Source of the DNA: an uncultured Oscillospiraceae bacterium
GTDB lineage: Bacteria > Bacillota > Clostridia > Oscillospirales > Ruminococcaceae
Assembly: GCA_900548355.1 (NCBI GenBank)
Contig: URKR01000029.1
Location: forward strand, 1 to 23,583
Direction: 5' to 3'
DNA: 23,583 nucleotides
Shown here: positions 15,158 through 23,583 of the stretch, piece after piece
Layout: each line of letters opens with the position of its first letter
How positions within the stretch are numbered: the first letter of the stretch is position 1
Translations under genes and position numbers: made by a program
The notes under the pieces: model-generated
What the model was told of the DNA's origin: nothing
What the model saw: the letters and a program-made list of their open reading frames with translations, nothing else
Databases searched by the model: none

Positions 15158-16096
15158 TTAAAACACCCCCTCCGGGATGCAGATATCCCCCCGCGGCACC
15201 TTTTCCCACGAGAAGCCTTCGATAAGCTCCTCTGGCCGCCGCGCATCGGGCGCAGGTTGCAAACCGCAGAGCCAGCCCAGCTTGCCGATGATCTGTTCCG
15301 GCGTGTACCGCTGCTGCAGCTGTTCAAGGCTTACGTCCCCGTCCCGCTTCGAAAGCCGCCGCCCGTCGGATGCGAGCAGCAGCGGCGCGTGGGCAAAGGC
15401 CGGGGCCGGCAGGCCGAGGGTGCGGTAGAGCCAGATCTGCCGCGCCGTGCTCGAGAGCAGGTCCTGCCCGCGCACGACCTCGGTCACCCCCATCGCGGCG
15501 TCGTCCACCACAACGGCGAGCTGGTAGGCAAACACCCCGTCCGACCGGCGCAGGATGAAGTCCCCGCACTCGTGCGCAAGGTTCTGCCGCTGCGCGCCCA
15601 AATGCCGGTCCATGAATGCAATCGTTTCATCCGGCGTCCGTACCCGCCAGGCCGGGCGGCGGGTCTTGCTCTTTTCGGCAATTTCGGCCGGGGTCAGGTT
15701 TCGGCAGGCGCCGGCGTAGAGCACCTGCCCGTCGGCCAGATGCGGCGCGCTGGCCGCGTGCAGTTCGTTCCGGCTGCAAAAACACGGGTAGAGCAGGTTC
15801 TTTTCGGCCAGGCGCGCAAACGCGGCTTCGTACAAAGCCGTCCGCTCGCTTTGGTAATAGGGAGCGTGGGGGCCGCCGGCCGCGCCGCCCTCATCAGCCG
15901 AAAGCCCGAGCCAGGCAAGGTCGGCTTCAAGCAGGTCGGCAAACTTCCGCGGGCAGCGCTGCGGGTCAAGGTCTTCGATCCGCAGCACCACCCGGCCGCC
16001 CTGCCGCTTGGCCGAAAGCCAGGCCAGCAGGCAGCAGCAGAGGTTGCCCAGGTGCATCCGGCCGCTCGGGCTCGGGGCATAGCGGCCCAGCGTCAT
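15158..16096 (-). CDS. gluQ: Glutamyl-Q tRNA(Asp) synthetase
   Basis: A glutamyl-tRNA synthetase paralogue that attaches glutamate to the queuosine base at position 34 of tRNA-Asp. The protein has 312 residues, containing only the catalytic part; the anticodon-binding domain of GluRS is missing, as usual in this family. Seen: GRYAPSPSGRMHLGNL (residues 4-19; HIGH-type motif), RIEDLDPQR, zinc-site cysteines CFC (~108) with YAGAC further on, and RLSKRDGD as the KMSKS-type motif. The start at 16096 overlaps the M18 peptidase stop as ATGA, with GGAGG seven bases upstream inside that gene, so the two are coupled. The alternative, a truncated discriminating GluRS, is less likely given the motif set. 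Confidence 0.92.
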   Translation of the reverse strand: MTLGRYAPSPSGRMHLGNLCCCLLAWLSAKRQGGRVVLRIEDLDPQRCPRKFADLLEADLAWLGLSADEGGAAGGPHAPYYQSERTALYEAAFARLAEKNLLYPCFCSRNELHAASAPHLADGQVLYAGACRNLTPAEIAEKSKTRRPAWRVRTPDETIAFMDRHLGAQRQNLAHECGDFILRRSDGVFAYQLAVVVDDAAMGVTEVVRGQDLLSSTARQIWLYRTLGLPAPAFAHAPLLLASDGRRLSKRDGDVSLEQLQQRYTPEQIIGKLGWLCGLQPAPDARRPEELIEGFSWEKVPRGDICIPEGVF

Positions 16097-17403
16097 GCCA
16101 GCGCCTCCAGCGTGTACTGCCCGTCGCCCAGGCACCGCAGGTGGACGGTATAAAACTGCGCCACCGTCCGCACCATCGCCGCGGCGTCGGCGGTGGCGGC
16201 GGTCTCCACCGCGCTGTGCATCCCGAGCTGCGCCAGGCCGATGTCGGCCATCGGGATCGGCAGCGTGTGGCTCTGCAGATTGCCGAGCGTCGAGCCGCCG
16301 GGCAGGTCGGCCCGGTTTGCAAACAGCTGCACCGGCACGCCGGCCAGCCGGCAGATTTCCCGCAGCAGCGCGCCGGAAAGCGCATTGGTCGTGTATTTCT
16401 GGCTCGCGTTGACTTTCAGCACAATGCCGCCGCCCATCCGCACGGGGTTGGCGGGGTCGGCCTTGTCGGCAAAGTTCGGGTGGGTTGCGTGGGCGTTGTC
16501 GGCGCTGAGCAAAAAGGAATTGGCGAGCGCGCGCTGCATGCCCTGCCCGCTGTGCGGCACCGAATCATAGATGCGGTCGAGCGTGTCGCGCAAAAAGCGG
16601 CTCTGCGCGCCCTGGCGGGTGCCGCTGCCGACCTCCTCGTTGTCGAGCATCGCCCAGACCGGTGCGCAGGCCGAATCGGTATCCTGGCCGGCTTCCAGAA
16701 AGCCGAACAGCGTCGTTGCCGCACATTCGAGGTCGTCGATGCGCGGGCTCATGAAGTATTCGCCGTCGGGGCCGATCACCGTCGGCGCCTGGCGGGCGTA
16801 GAGGGTCAGGTCGGCGTCCACAAGGTCGTCTTTGTCTGCGCCGAGCGCCTCGGCGATAAGATCCTCAAGCCCCCGGCATCCGGCCGGGCCCCACAGCGGC
16901 TGCATATCCACCTGCGGGTTGTAGCGGTGGCCTTCATTGACCGCGCGGTCCATGTGCGGCGCGAGCGAGGGGATCACCAGCAGATCCCGGTCAAGGTTGA
17001 CAAGCCGCCCCGCAAGCCCTTCGGCTGTGCGCAGCATGACCCGCCCGGCCACCGAGAGCGGCCGGTCCAGCCAGGTGGCGCTGTGCATGCCGCCGTACCC
17101 TTCCACGTTGAGCTTGACGCAGCCGGCCGCTTCAACGGCTGTGTTTTTGATCTTGAAGGTCGGCGAATCCCCGTGGGAGGCCGTGATCCGCCAACCGCCG
17201 ACCGCATGGGCCGGCATCCGCCAGGCGATGACGGCGCTCTGGTTGCGGGTGATGTAATACCCGCGCCCGGGTTCCAGGTTCCAGAAATCGGCTTCCTGCA
17301 GCCGGGTGAAGCCGGCCGCATCCAGCAGCCCGGCCGCATGGGCCGCCGCGTGGAACGGCGAAACCCCGGCGCGCAGAAAGTCAAACAGTTGTTGCAGTTC
17401 CAT
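16093..17403 (-). CDS. M18 family aminopeptidase
   Basis: Cytoplasmic zinc aminopeptidase of 436 residues (aspartyl-aminopeptidase/ApeB type). Seen: SHGDSPTFKIK near residue 80 with the first metal His, SPRIDDLECAA near 230 with the bridging Asp, LDNEEVGSGT near 265 with catalytic Glu and metal Glu, ADNAHATHPN near 310, and GMHSAVE at the C-terminus with the last metal His. The full metal-site set supports activity. The start at 17403 is chosen for AAAGGA eight bases upstream; a frame extends to 17430 without benefit. It is the first gene of a pair with gluQ. A -10 TACAAT (minus strand, 17451-17456) is visible, with only a weak -35. Confidence 0.93.
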   Translation of the reverse strand: MELQQLFDFLRAGVSPFHAAAHAAGLLDAAGFTRLQEADFWNLEPGRGYYITRNQSAVIAWRMPAHAVGGWRITASHGDSPTFKIKNTAVEAAGCVKLNVEGYGGMHSATWLDRPLSVAGRVMLRTAEGLAGRLVNLDRDLLVIPSLAPHMDRAVNEGHRYNPQVDMQPLWGPAGCRGLEDLIAEALGADKDDLVDADLTLYARQAPTVIGPDGEYFMSPRIDDLECAATTLFGFLEAGQDTDSACAPVWAMLDNEEVGSGTRQGAQSRFLRDTLDRIYDSVPHSGQGMQRALANSFLLSADNAHATHPNFADKADPANPVRMGGGIVLKVNASQKYTTNALSGALLREICRLAGVPVQLFANRADLPGGSTLGNLQSHTLPIPMADIGLAQLGMHSAVETAATADAAAMVRTVAQFYTVHLRCLGDGQYTLEALA

Positions 17404-17450
17404 TGGGTGTCCTTTCCGTGGGCCGCGCATCCGGCGGGCCCTACGCTTCT

Positions 17451-17479
17451 ATTGTACCGCATCCGCCGCGGTGGGAAAA
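17451..17479 (-). promoter_or_regulatory. Candidate promoter of the M18 peptidase-gluQ pair
   Basis: On the minus strand TACAAT (17451-17456) lies 17 bases after TTTTCC (17474-17479). The -10 is good and the -35 poor. Position relative to the start codon (about 48 bases) is sensible. Confidence 0.5.
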
Positions 17480-17538
17480 GGGGGAATTTGAGAAAATCCG
17501 GGCAGAAAGGAAGAGAGTGCCCTCCAACTTGGTTATAC

Positions 17539-17568
17539 TTGACTAACTGGCGCCCCGCATGGTATTGT
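17539..17568 (+). promoter_or_regulatory. Promoter of the mntP riboswitch transcript
   Basis: TTGACT (17539-17544), 18 bases, TATTGT (17563-17568). The predicted start near 17575 falls exactly at the 5' edge of the aptamer. Confidence 0.72.
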
Positions 17569-17575
17569 ATTCCCC

Positions 17576-17707
17576 ACATAAGGGAGTAGCTGGCGCGCCT
17601 TGGCGCGTGATAAGGCCAACACACTGGGGTGACCCTGGCTTTAGATGAAACGGCGAGACTTATTTTGCCCGGCTGTAAGGCGGGGCGGGATGGGTCTCGC
17701 CTTTTTT
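17576..17707 (+). ncRNA. yybP-ykoY (Mn2+) riboswitch controlling mntP
   Basis: Seen: P1 strand ATAAG (17578-17582), the invariant loop AGGGAGTAG (17581-17589), a GGCGCG-rich hairpin, the distal element CCAACACACTGGGGTGACCC (17616-17635), and the closing strand GCGAGACTTAT (17653-17663) that completes P1. The expression platform is clear: GGCGAGAC (17652-17659), part of the aptamer's 3' side, can instead pair with GTCTCGCC (17694-17701), followed by six T (17702-17707). Mn2+ binding would hold the P1 side and block the terminator, turning mntP on, as known for this RNA class. A reading frame starting at 17629 runs through this RNA and is not the true protein start. Confidence 0.93.
17652..17707 (+). 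terminator. Riboswitch-controlled terminator before mntP
   Basis: The eight-base stem GGCGAGAC/GTCTCGCC with a 34-base internal part is followed by six T. It shares its 5' strand with the aptamer, so it is mutually exclusive with the ligand-bound P1 region. Confidence 0.9.
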
Positions 17708-17748
17708 GTCGCCGTTTTGCGGGCAAAACGGTACAGGGGGAATTTGGT

Positions 17749-18309
17749 ATGAGTTTGTTGGATCTTTTTCTGATCGCGCTTGGCCTTTCCATGGACGCTT
17801 TCGCGGTGTCCATCTGCAAGGGGCTTTCGGTGCGCAAGCTGGAAGCGCGCCATGCCGCGCTGTGCGGCGTGTGGTTCGGCGTGTTCCAGGCCGGCATGCC
17901 GCTGCTGGGCTTTTTGCTGGGCTCCACCTTTGCCGGCGTCATCAGCCGGTTCAGCCACTGGGTGGCGTTTATCCTGCTGGCTGCGATCGGCGCGAACATG
18001 GTGCGCGAAAGCTTTGGCGCAGAGGAAGAAGACCTTGCGCCGGATTTTTCCCCCAAGGCGATGCTGCCGCTTGCGGTGGCCACTTCGATCGACGCGCTGG
18101 CCGTCGGGGTCAGCTTTGCGGCCATGCAGGTTTCCATCGGGCCAGCCGTTGCGCTGATCGGGGTTACCACCTGCTGTTTGTCGGCGGTCGGGGTCAAGGT
18201 TGGCAACCTGTTCGGCATGCGCTACAAGGCCATGGCCGAGCGTGCCGGCGGCATTGTGCTGATCCTGATGGGGGCGAAGATTCTGCTCGAAGGGATCGGG
18301 ATCTTATAA
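17749..18309 (+). CDS. mntP: Manganese efflux pump
   Basis: Inner-membrane Mn2+ exporter of 186 residues, the usual family length. Seen: two repeated halves, each opening with an acidic membrane motif, LSMDAFAVSICKG (~13-25) and ATSIDALAVGVSF (~112-124). The aspartates are the likely metal ligands. About six hydrophobic helices and the final GLY-rich helix GGIVLILMGAKILLEG are present. The ATG at 17749 is used because it gives the standard N-terminus MSLLDLFLIALG and has an AGGGGG stretch about 9 bases upstream. The upstream Mn2+ riboswitch independently supports the assignment. No terminator is visible between its stop and the second aptamer 25 bases on, so read-through into the P-type ATPase leader is likely. 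Confidence 0.96.
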   Translation: MSLLDLFLIALGLSMDAFAVSICKGLSVRKLEARHAALCGVWFGVFQAGMPLLGFLLGSTFAGVISRFSHWVAFILLAAIGANMVRESFGAEEEDLAPDFSPKAMLPLAVATSIDALAVGVSFAAMQVSIGPAVALIGVTTCCLSAVGVKVGNLFGMRYKAMAERAGGIVLILMGAKILLEGIGIL

Positions 18310-18333
18310 CATCTCAATTTTCAAAAACATACC

Positions 18334-18420
18334 CGTTGAGGGAGTAGTACCGCGCGCAGCGCGGGGCGGCATCGTCAGCACGGCTTCGGCCCGGTGCGCC
18401 CGGTTGTACAAGACTCACAC
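18334..18420 (+). ncRNA. Second yybP-ykoY-like aptamer, upstream of the P-type ATPase
   Basis: Seen: P1 TGAG (18337-18340) with CTCA (18414-18417), invariant GGGAGTAG (18340-18347), GTAC/GTAC pairing (18347-18350 with 18406-18409), hairpin CCGCGC-GCA-GCGCGG (18350-18364), the distal element CGTCAGCACGGC-TTCG-GCCCGGTGC (starts 18373), and ACAAGAC (18408-18414). These are the conserved blocks of the class in the right order. No strong terminator follows; only a four-base stem GCCA-GGGA-TGGC with five T (18421-18437). It is 320 bases from the ATPase start, and a separate promoter intervenes. Confidence 0.82.
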
Positions 18421-18521
18421 GCCAGGGATGGCTTTTTCCCCTGCATGGGGGCATCGCCCCTCTGCCCGGCCCGGGGCCGGACAAAGATGCAAAGTTTTGG
18501 GAAAAATCCTTAAAAAAGTCC

Positions 18522-18550
18522 TTGGCAGGTGGGTATTTTTTATATATAAT
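18522..18550 (+). promoter_or_regulatory. Promoter of the P-type ATPase, downstream of the aptamer
   Basis: TTGGCA (18522-18527), exactly 17 bases, perfect TATAAT (18545-18550), with A/T-rich sequence upstream (18490-18518). It is one of the best matches in the window. The start near 18557 would give a 175-base leader that excludes the aptamer at 18334-18420. Confidence 0.82.
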
Positions 18551-18621
18551 AGACCTGTATAGTGCTGAGTCTGTCCGGCCGGGTACGGCTGCCGGCCCAA
18601 AGAACGGACAAACTACGGCAA

Positions 18622-18707
18622 AGGCGCCCGGCAGGGGGGTTCACCCTGCAAGGGCGGGCGGATGCCCGCCCGCCATCCATTCACAAGGCGGCCCGCCCCG
18701 GGCGCCT
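18622..18707 (+). other. Structured leader of the P-type ATPase (possible repeat copy D)
   Basis: A ten-base outer stem AGGCGCCCGG (18622-18631) with CCGGGCGCCT (18698-18707) encloses GCAGGG/CCCTGC (18631-18649) and GGGCGGGC-GGAT-GCCCGCCC (18652-18671). The last hairpin and the CCTGCAAGG stretch resemble the modular repeats A-C. It ends about 10 bases before the Shine-Dalgarno site, so it could affect initiation. It matches no riboswitch class I can name. Confidence 0.5.
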
Positions 18708-18731
18708 GCACCGAAAGGAGAGGAAACCCGA

Positions 18732-21383
18732 TTGAAAACGTATGAATTGTCTGCGGAAGAAGTCCTGCAGGAAGAACAGTCTTCCCACAATGGCTTGACC
18801 GCGCAGGAAGCGGAACAGCGCCTGCAAAAGTTTGGCCCCAACAAGCTCAAGGAGGCCGAAAAGGCCACCCTGCTCGAACGGTTCCTGGACCAGCTCAAAG
18901 ACCCGATGCTGCTGTTGCTGCTTGCTGCGGCCGCTGTGTCCTTTGCGCTGAGCATCTTTGAGGGTGAGAGCTTCGCCGAAGTCATCATCATCCTTGTTGT
19001 CGTGCTGCTCAACGCGGTTCTCGGCGTGTACCAGGAAAGCAAGGCCGAAGCGGCGATTGAAGCGCTGCAATCGATGACCGCCGCCACCAGCAAAGTCCTG
19101 CGTGACGGCAAAACCGTGACCCTCCACTCGACCGAGATTGTCCCCGGCGACGTGGTGCTGCTGGAAGCCGGCGATGCCGTTCCCGCCGACGGCCGCATCC
19201 TGGAAAGCGCCTCGCTCAAGATCGAGGAAGCCGCCCTGACCGGTGAAAGCGTCCCGGTCAACAAGTTCATCGAAGCCCTCAACCTTGGCCCGGACGGCAA
19301 GGATGTGCCGCTGGGCGACCGCAAGAACATGGCCTATATGGGCTCGACCGTTGTGTACGGCCGCGGCCGCATGGTTGTGACCGGCACCGGCATGGACACC
19401 GAGATGGGCAAGATCGCCGGCGTCCTGGCCGCCACCGAAGAAGAGCAGACCCCGCTGCAGCGCAAGCTCAGCGACCTTGGCAAGACCCTGACCAAGCTTG
19501 TCATCGTGATCTGCATCTTCATCTTTGCGTTTAACATGTTCACCGCCGGCCAGTTCAGCCTGGATGCGATTGTCTCGACCTTCATGGTCGCGGTTTCGCT
19601 GGCTGTCGCCGCCATCCCCGAAGGCCTGGCCACCGTTGTCACCGTCGTGCTTTCGATCGGCGTGACCAATATGTCCAAGCGCAACGCAGTCATCCGCCGG
19701 CTGACCGCTGTCGAAACGCTGGGCTGCGCGCAGGTTATCTGCTCGGACAAGACCGGCACCCTGACCCAGAACAAGATGACCGTCGTCGAGCATGTCGGCG
19801 AAGAGAAGCTGCTCGCTACCGCGATGGCGCTCTGCTCTGACGCCGAATACGCCGAAGGCGGCGCCACCGGCGAACCGACCGAAGCCGCGCTTGTCAACTA
19901 TGCGGCGGCCGTCGAACTCAAAAAGCCCGACCTGGAAGCCCGCCAGCCTCGTGTTGACGAAGCCCCGTTCGATTCTTCCCGCAAGATGATGTCTACGGTG
20001 CACCTGGCCGAAGGCGACAAGTATATCCAGTACACCAAGGGCGCGCCGGATGAAGTGCTCAAGCGCTGCACCGCCTACTGGGATGGCGCCAAAGCCCAGC
20101 CCATGACCGACGCCAAGCGGCAGGAGATCCTGGCCGCCAACAAGGCGATGGCAGACAAGGCCCTGCGCGTGCTGGCAGCCTCGATGCGCGCCTGGGACCA
20201 CAAGCCCGAAAGCAACGAACCCGAATTCCTTGAAAAGGAGCTCTGCTTCATCGGCCTGACCGGCATGATCGACCCGGTCCGCCCCGAAGTCAAGCCCGCC
20301 ATCATCGAATGCCGTGAAGCCGGCATCCGCCCGGTTATGATTACCGGCGACCACAAGGATACCGCTGTGGCGATCGCCTCCGAGCTCGGCATCATCACCG
20401 ACCCGAGCGAAGCGATCACCGGTTCCGAGCTGGATGATCTTTCGGATGAAGAACTCGCCGAAGCGATCACCAAGTACGGCGTGTACGCCCGCGTCCAGCC
20501 GGAGCACAAGGTCCGCATTGTCTCTGCCTGGAAGAAGAAGGGCTGCATCACCGCGATGACCGGCGACGGCGTCAACGATGCGCCTTCGATCAAAACGGCC
20601 GATATCGGTGTCGGCATGGGCATTACCGGTACCGACGTCACCAAGAACGTTGCCGATATGGTCCTGGCGGACGACAACTTCGCCACCATCGTCAACGCGG
20701 TCAGCGAAGGCCGCCGGATCTATGACAACATCCGCAAGGCCATCCAGTTCCTGCTGGCCTCCAACATGAGCGAGGTGCTCGGCGTCTTTTTTGCCACGCT
20801 GCTCGGCTTCACGCTGCTCAACCCGGTCCACCTGCTCTTTATCAACCTGATTACCGACTGCTTCCCGGCCCTTGCCCTCGGTGTGGAAAAGGCCGAAAAG
20901 GACATCATGCACCGTCCGCCGCGCAAATCTTCCGACGGCATCTTCGCCGGCGGCCTCGGCGTTGACGTTGTGTACCAGGGCATTCTGGTCACCGTGCTGA
21001 CCATCACGAGCTATATCATCGGCCACTGCTTCGAAGTGGGCTACTTCGAAATGCCGAAGGGCGTTTCCCCCGATGGTATGACGATGGCCTTCCTGACCAT
21101 GAGCATGTGCGAAATCTTCCACAGCTTCAACATGCGCAGCCAGCGCGGCAGCATCTTCACGCTGCACACCCACAACAAGGTGCTGTGGCTTGCCATGCTC
21201 GGCAGCCTGGTGCTGACCACCATCGTGCTGGAAGTTCCGTTCATCGCGAACGCCTTCGGCTTCACGCCGGTTGATCTGCCTGAGTATCTGACGGCCATAG
21301 CGCTTGCCATTGTGGTGATCCCGGTTGTCGAAATCATCAAGGCAATCCAGCGCGGCCTTGCAAAATCCAAGCAGGCGGCGTAA
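18732..21383 (+). CDS. Cation-transporting P-type ATPase, SERCA/PMR1-like (Ca2+ or Mn2+ efflux)
   Basis: Membrane pump of 883 residues. Seen: cation-ATPase N-terminal domain (KTYELSAEEVL to ~60), M1-M2 helices, TGES (170-173), M4 IPEGLATVV (P296, E297), phosphorylation site CSDKTGTLTQ (D339), GDGVNDAP (~610), M5 ASNMSEV (N678, E681) and M6 NLITDCFPALALG (N705, T708, D709). These equal the SERCA residues E309, N768, E771, N796, T799 and D800, so a Ca2+-type site is complete. The M4 motif reads PEGLA rather than PEGLP. No ATG gives the normal N-terminus. TTG at 18732 does, with AGGAGAGG eight bases upstream. The Mn2+-type aptamer upstream suggests Mn2+ export, as for L. lactis YoaB. Confidence 0.92.
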   Translation: MKTYELSAEEVLQEEQSSHNGLTAQEAEQRLQKFGPNKLKEAEKATLLERFLDQLKDPMLLLLLAAAAVSFALSIFEGESFAEVIIILVVVLLNAVLGVYQESKAEAAIEALQSMTAATSKVLRDGKTVTLHSTEIVPGDVVLLEAGDAVPADGRILESASLKIEEAALTGESVPVNKFIEALNLGPDGKDVPLGDRKNMAYMGSTVVYGRGRMVVTGTGMDTEMGKIAGVLAATEEEQTPLQRKLSDLGKTLTKLVIVICIFIFAFNMFTAGQFSLDAIVSTFMVAVSLAVAAIPEGLATVVTVVLSIGVTNMSKRNAVIRRLTAVETLGCAQVICSDKTGTLTQNKMTVVEHVGEEKLLATAMALCSDAEYAEGGATGEPTEAALVNYAAAVELKKPDLEARQPRVDEAPFDSSRKMMSTVHLAEGDKYIQYTKGAPDEVLKRCTAYWDGAKAQPMTDAKRQEILAANKAMADKALRVLAASMRAWDHKPESNEPEFLEKELCFIGLTGMIDPVRPEVKPAIIECREAGIRPVMITGDHKDTAVAIASELGIITDPSEAITGSELDDLSDEELAEAITKYGVYARVQPEHKVRIVSAWKKKGCITAMTGDGVNDAPSIKTADIGVGMGITGTDVTKNVADMVLADDNFATIVNAVSEGRRIYDNIRKAIQFLLASNMSEVLGVFFATLLGFTLLNPVHLLFINLITDCFPALALGVEKAEKDIMHRPPRKSSDGIFAGGLGVDVVYQGILVTVLTITSYIIGHCFEVGYFEMPKGVSPDGMTMAFLTMSMCEIFHSFNMRSQRGSIFTLHTHNKVLWLAMLGSLVLTTIVLEVPFIANAFGFTPVDLPEYLTAIALAIVVIPVVEIIKAIQRGLAKSKQAA

Positions 21384-21404
21384 CCGCTTTGCCTTTTGTC
21401 CCCT

Positions 21405-21438
21405 GCGGGGGCCGGCTATTGGCCGGCCCCCGCTTTTT
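21405..21438 (+). terminator. Terminator of the P-type ATPase gene
   Basis: A twelve-base perfect stem GCGGGGGCCGGC (21405-21416) with GCCGGCCCCCGC (21422-21433), loop TATTG, then five T (21434-21438). It lies 22 bases after the stop codon. Confidence 0.93.
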
Positions 21439-21474
21439 GTGTGCCGCGGCTGCATAACCCGCCCGCCTTCTGCC

Positions 21475-21520
21475 TACACTAGGCACAAAGGCTGCTGCCT
21501 GGGGGCTTGTGAAGCCCCCG
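21475..21520 (+). promoter_or_regulatory. Possible promoter and leader hairpin of the M23 gene
   Basis: TACACT at 21475-21480 is a plausible -10, with only a weak -35 (TGCATA, 18 spacing). Downstream is a hairpin GGGGGCTT-GTG-AAGCCCCC ending near 21521, close to the ribosome site. Evidence is modest. Confidence 0.35.
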
Positions 21521-21550
21521 AAAACATTTTAGGATAAAGGACGGGGGAAG

Positions 21551-23583
<2,033 letters not shown>

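Noticed and set aside
17629..17748. An N-terminal extension of mntP from an ATG at 17629
   Set aside because: This stretch is the 3' half of the Mn2+ riboswitch and its terminator. The family N-terminus begins at 17749.
18681..21455. A 924-codon minus-strand open frame opposite the SERCA-like ATPase
   Set aside because: Shadow frame. The plus-strand protein has every catalytic motif of the family and a good Shine-Dalgarno.

Overview
The window is GC-rich (roughly 60% or more) and tightly packed with genes. Gene content, codon use and intergenic style suggest a gut Firmicute of the Oscillospiraceae/Ruminococcaceae, most like Gemmiger, Subdoligranulum or Faecalibacterium. This is inference from style and protein resemblance; there is no rRNA marker. 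The clues are GGAGG-type Shine-Dalgarno sites, sigma-A promoters near TTGACA-N17-TATAAT, a yybP-ykoY (Mn2+) riboswitch, and a family of intergenic GTAGGGGCGGG hairpin repeats.

Layout. 55-2212 (minus): a SAM hydrolase (DUF62) and a DEAD-box RNA helicase, each with its own promoter. 2552-3439 (plus): a LacX-like aldose 1-epimerase. 3605-5074 (minus): two secreted or membrane proteins of unknown function. 5520-5596 (plus): tRNA-Asn with a clear promoter and terminator. 5738-11856: a galacturonate-catabolism locus. uxaB, uxaA and a second mutarotase-like gene run leftward; uxaC runs rightward from a divergent promoter region. Together the Uxa enzymes convert galacturonate to tagaturonate, altronate and 2-keto-3-deoxygluconate. 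11969-14841 (minus): copper ATPase CopA overlapping an acylphosphatase by ATGA. 15158-17403 (minus): M18 aminopeptidase overlapping GluQ by ATGA. 17539-21383 (plus): a metal-efflux block made of a Mn2+ riboswitch, mntP, a second yybP-ykoY-like aptamer, and a SERCA-like P-type ATPase. 21551-22297 (plus): membrane-anchored M23 peptidase. 22617 to the end (plus): a radical SAM protein.

Three points stand out. First, the last ~150 bases are not part of the radical SAM gene: the frame runs straight into a sequence nearly identical to enterobacterial lipid II flippase MurJ. The contig end is therefore probably an assembly chimera joined at a short shared word. Second, two Mn2+-type aptamers flank mntP and precede a P-type ATPase that also has a near-consensus promoter between aptamer and gene, suggesting layered control of two exporters. 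Third, the larger gaps at 8222-8517, 14858-15127 and 22384-22556 (perhaps also 18622-18707) hold copies of one modular repeat family. Its hairpins change sequence but keep pairing.

I found no CRISPR array, insertion sequence, prophage gene or clearly new multi-gene system. The least explained genes are the secreted pair at 3605-5074 and the radical SAM protein with its roughly 150-residue N-terminal region.
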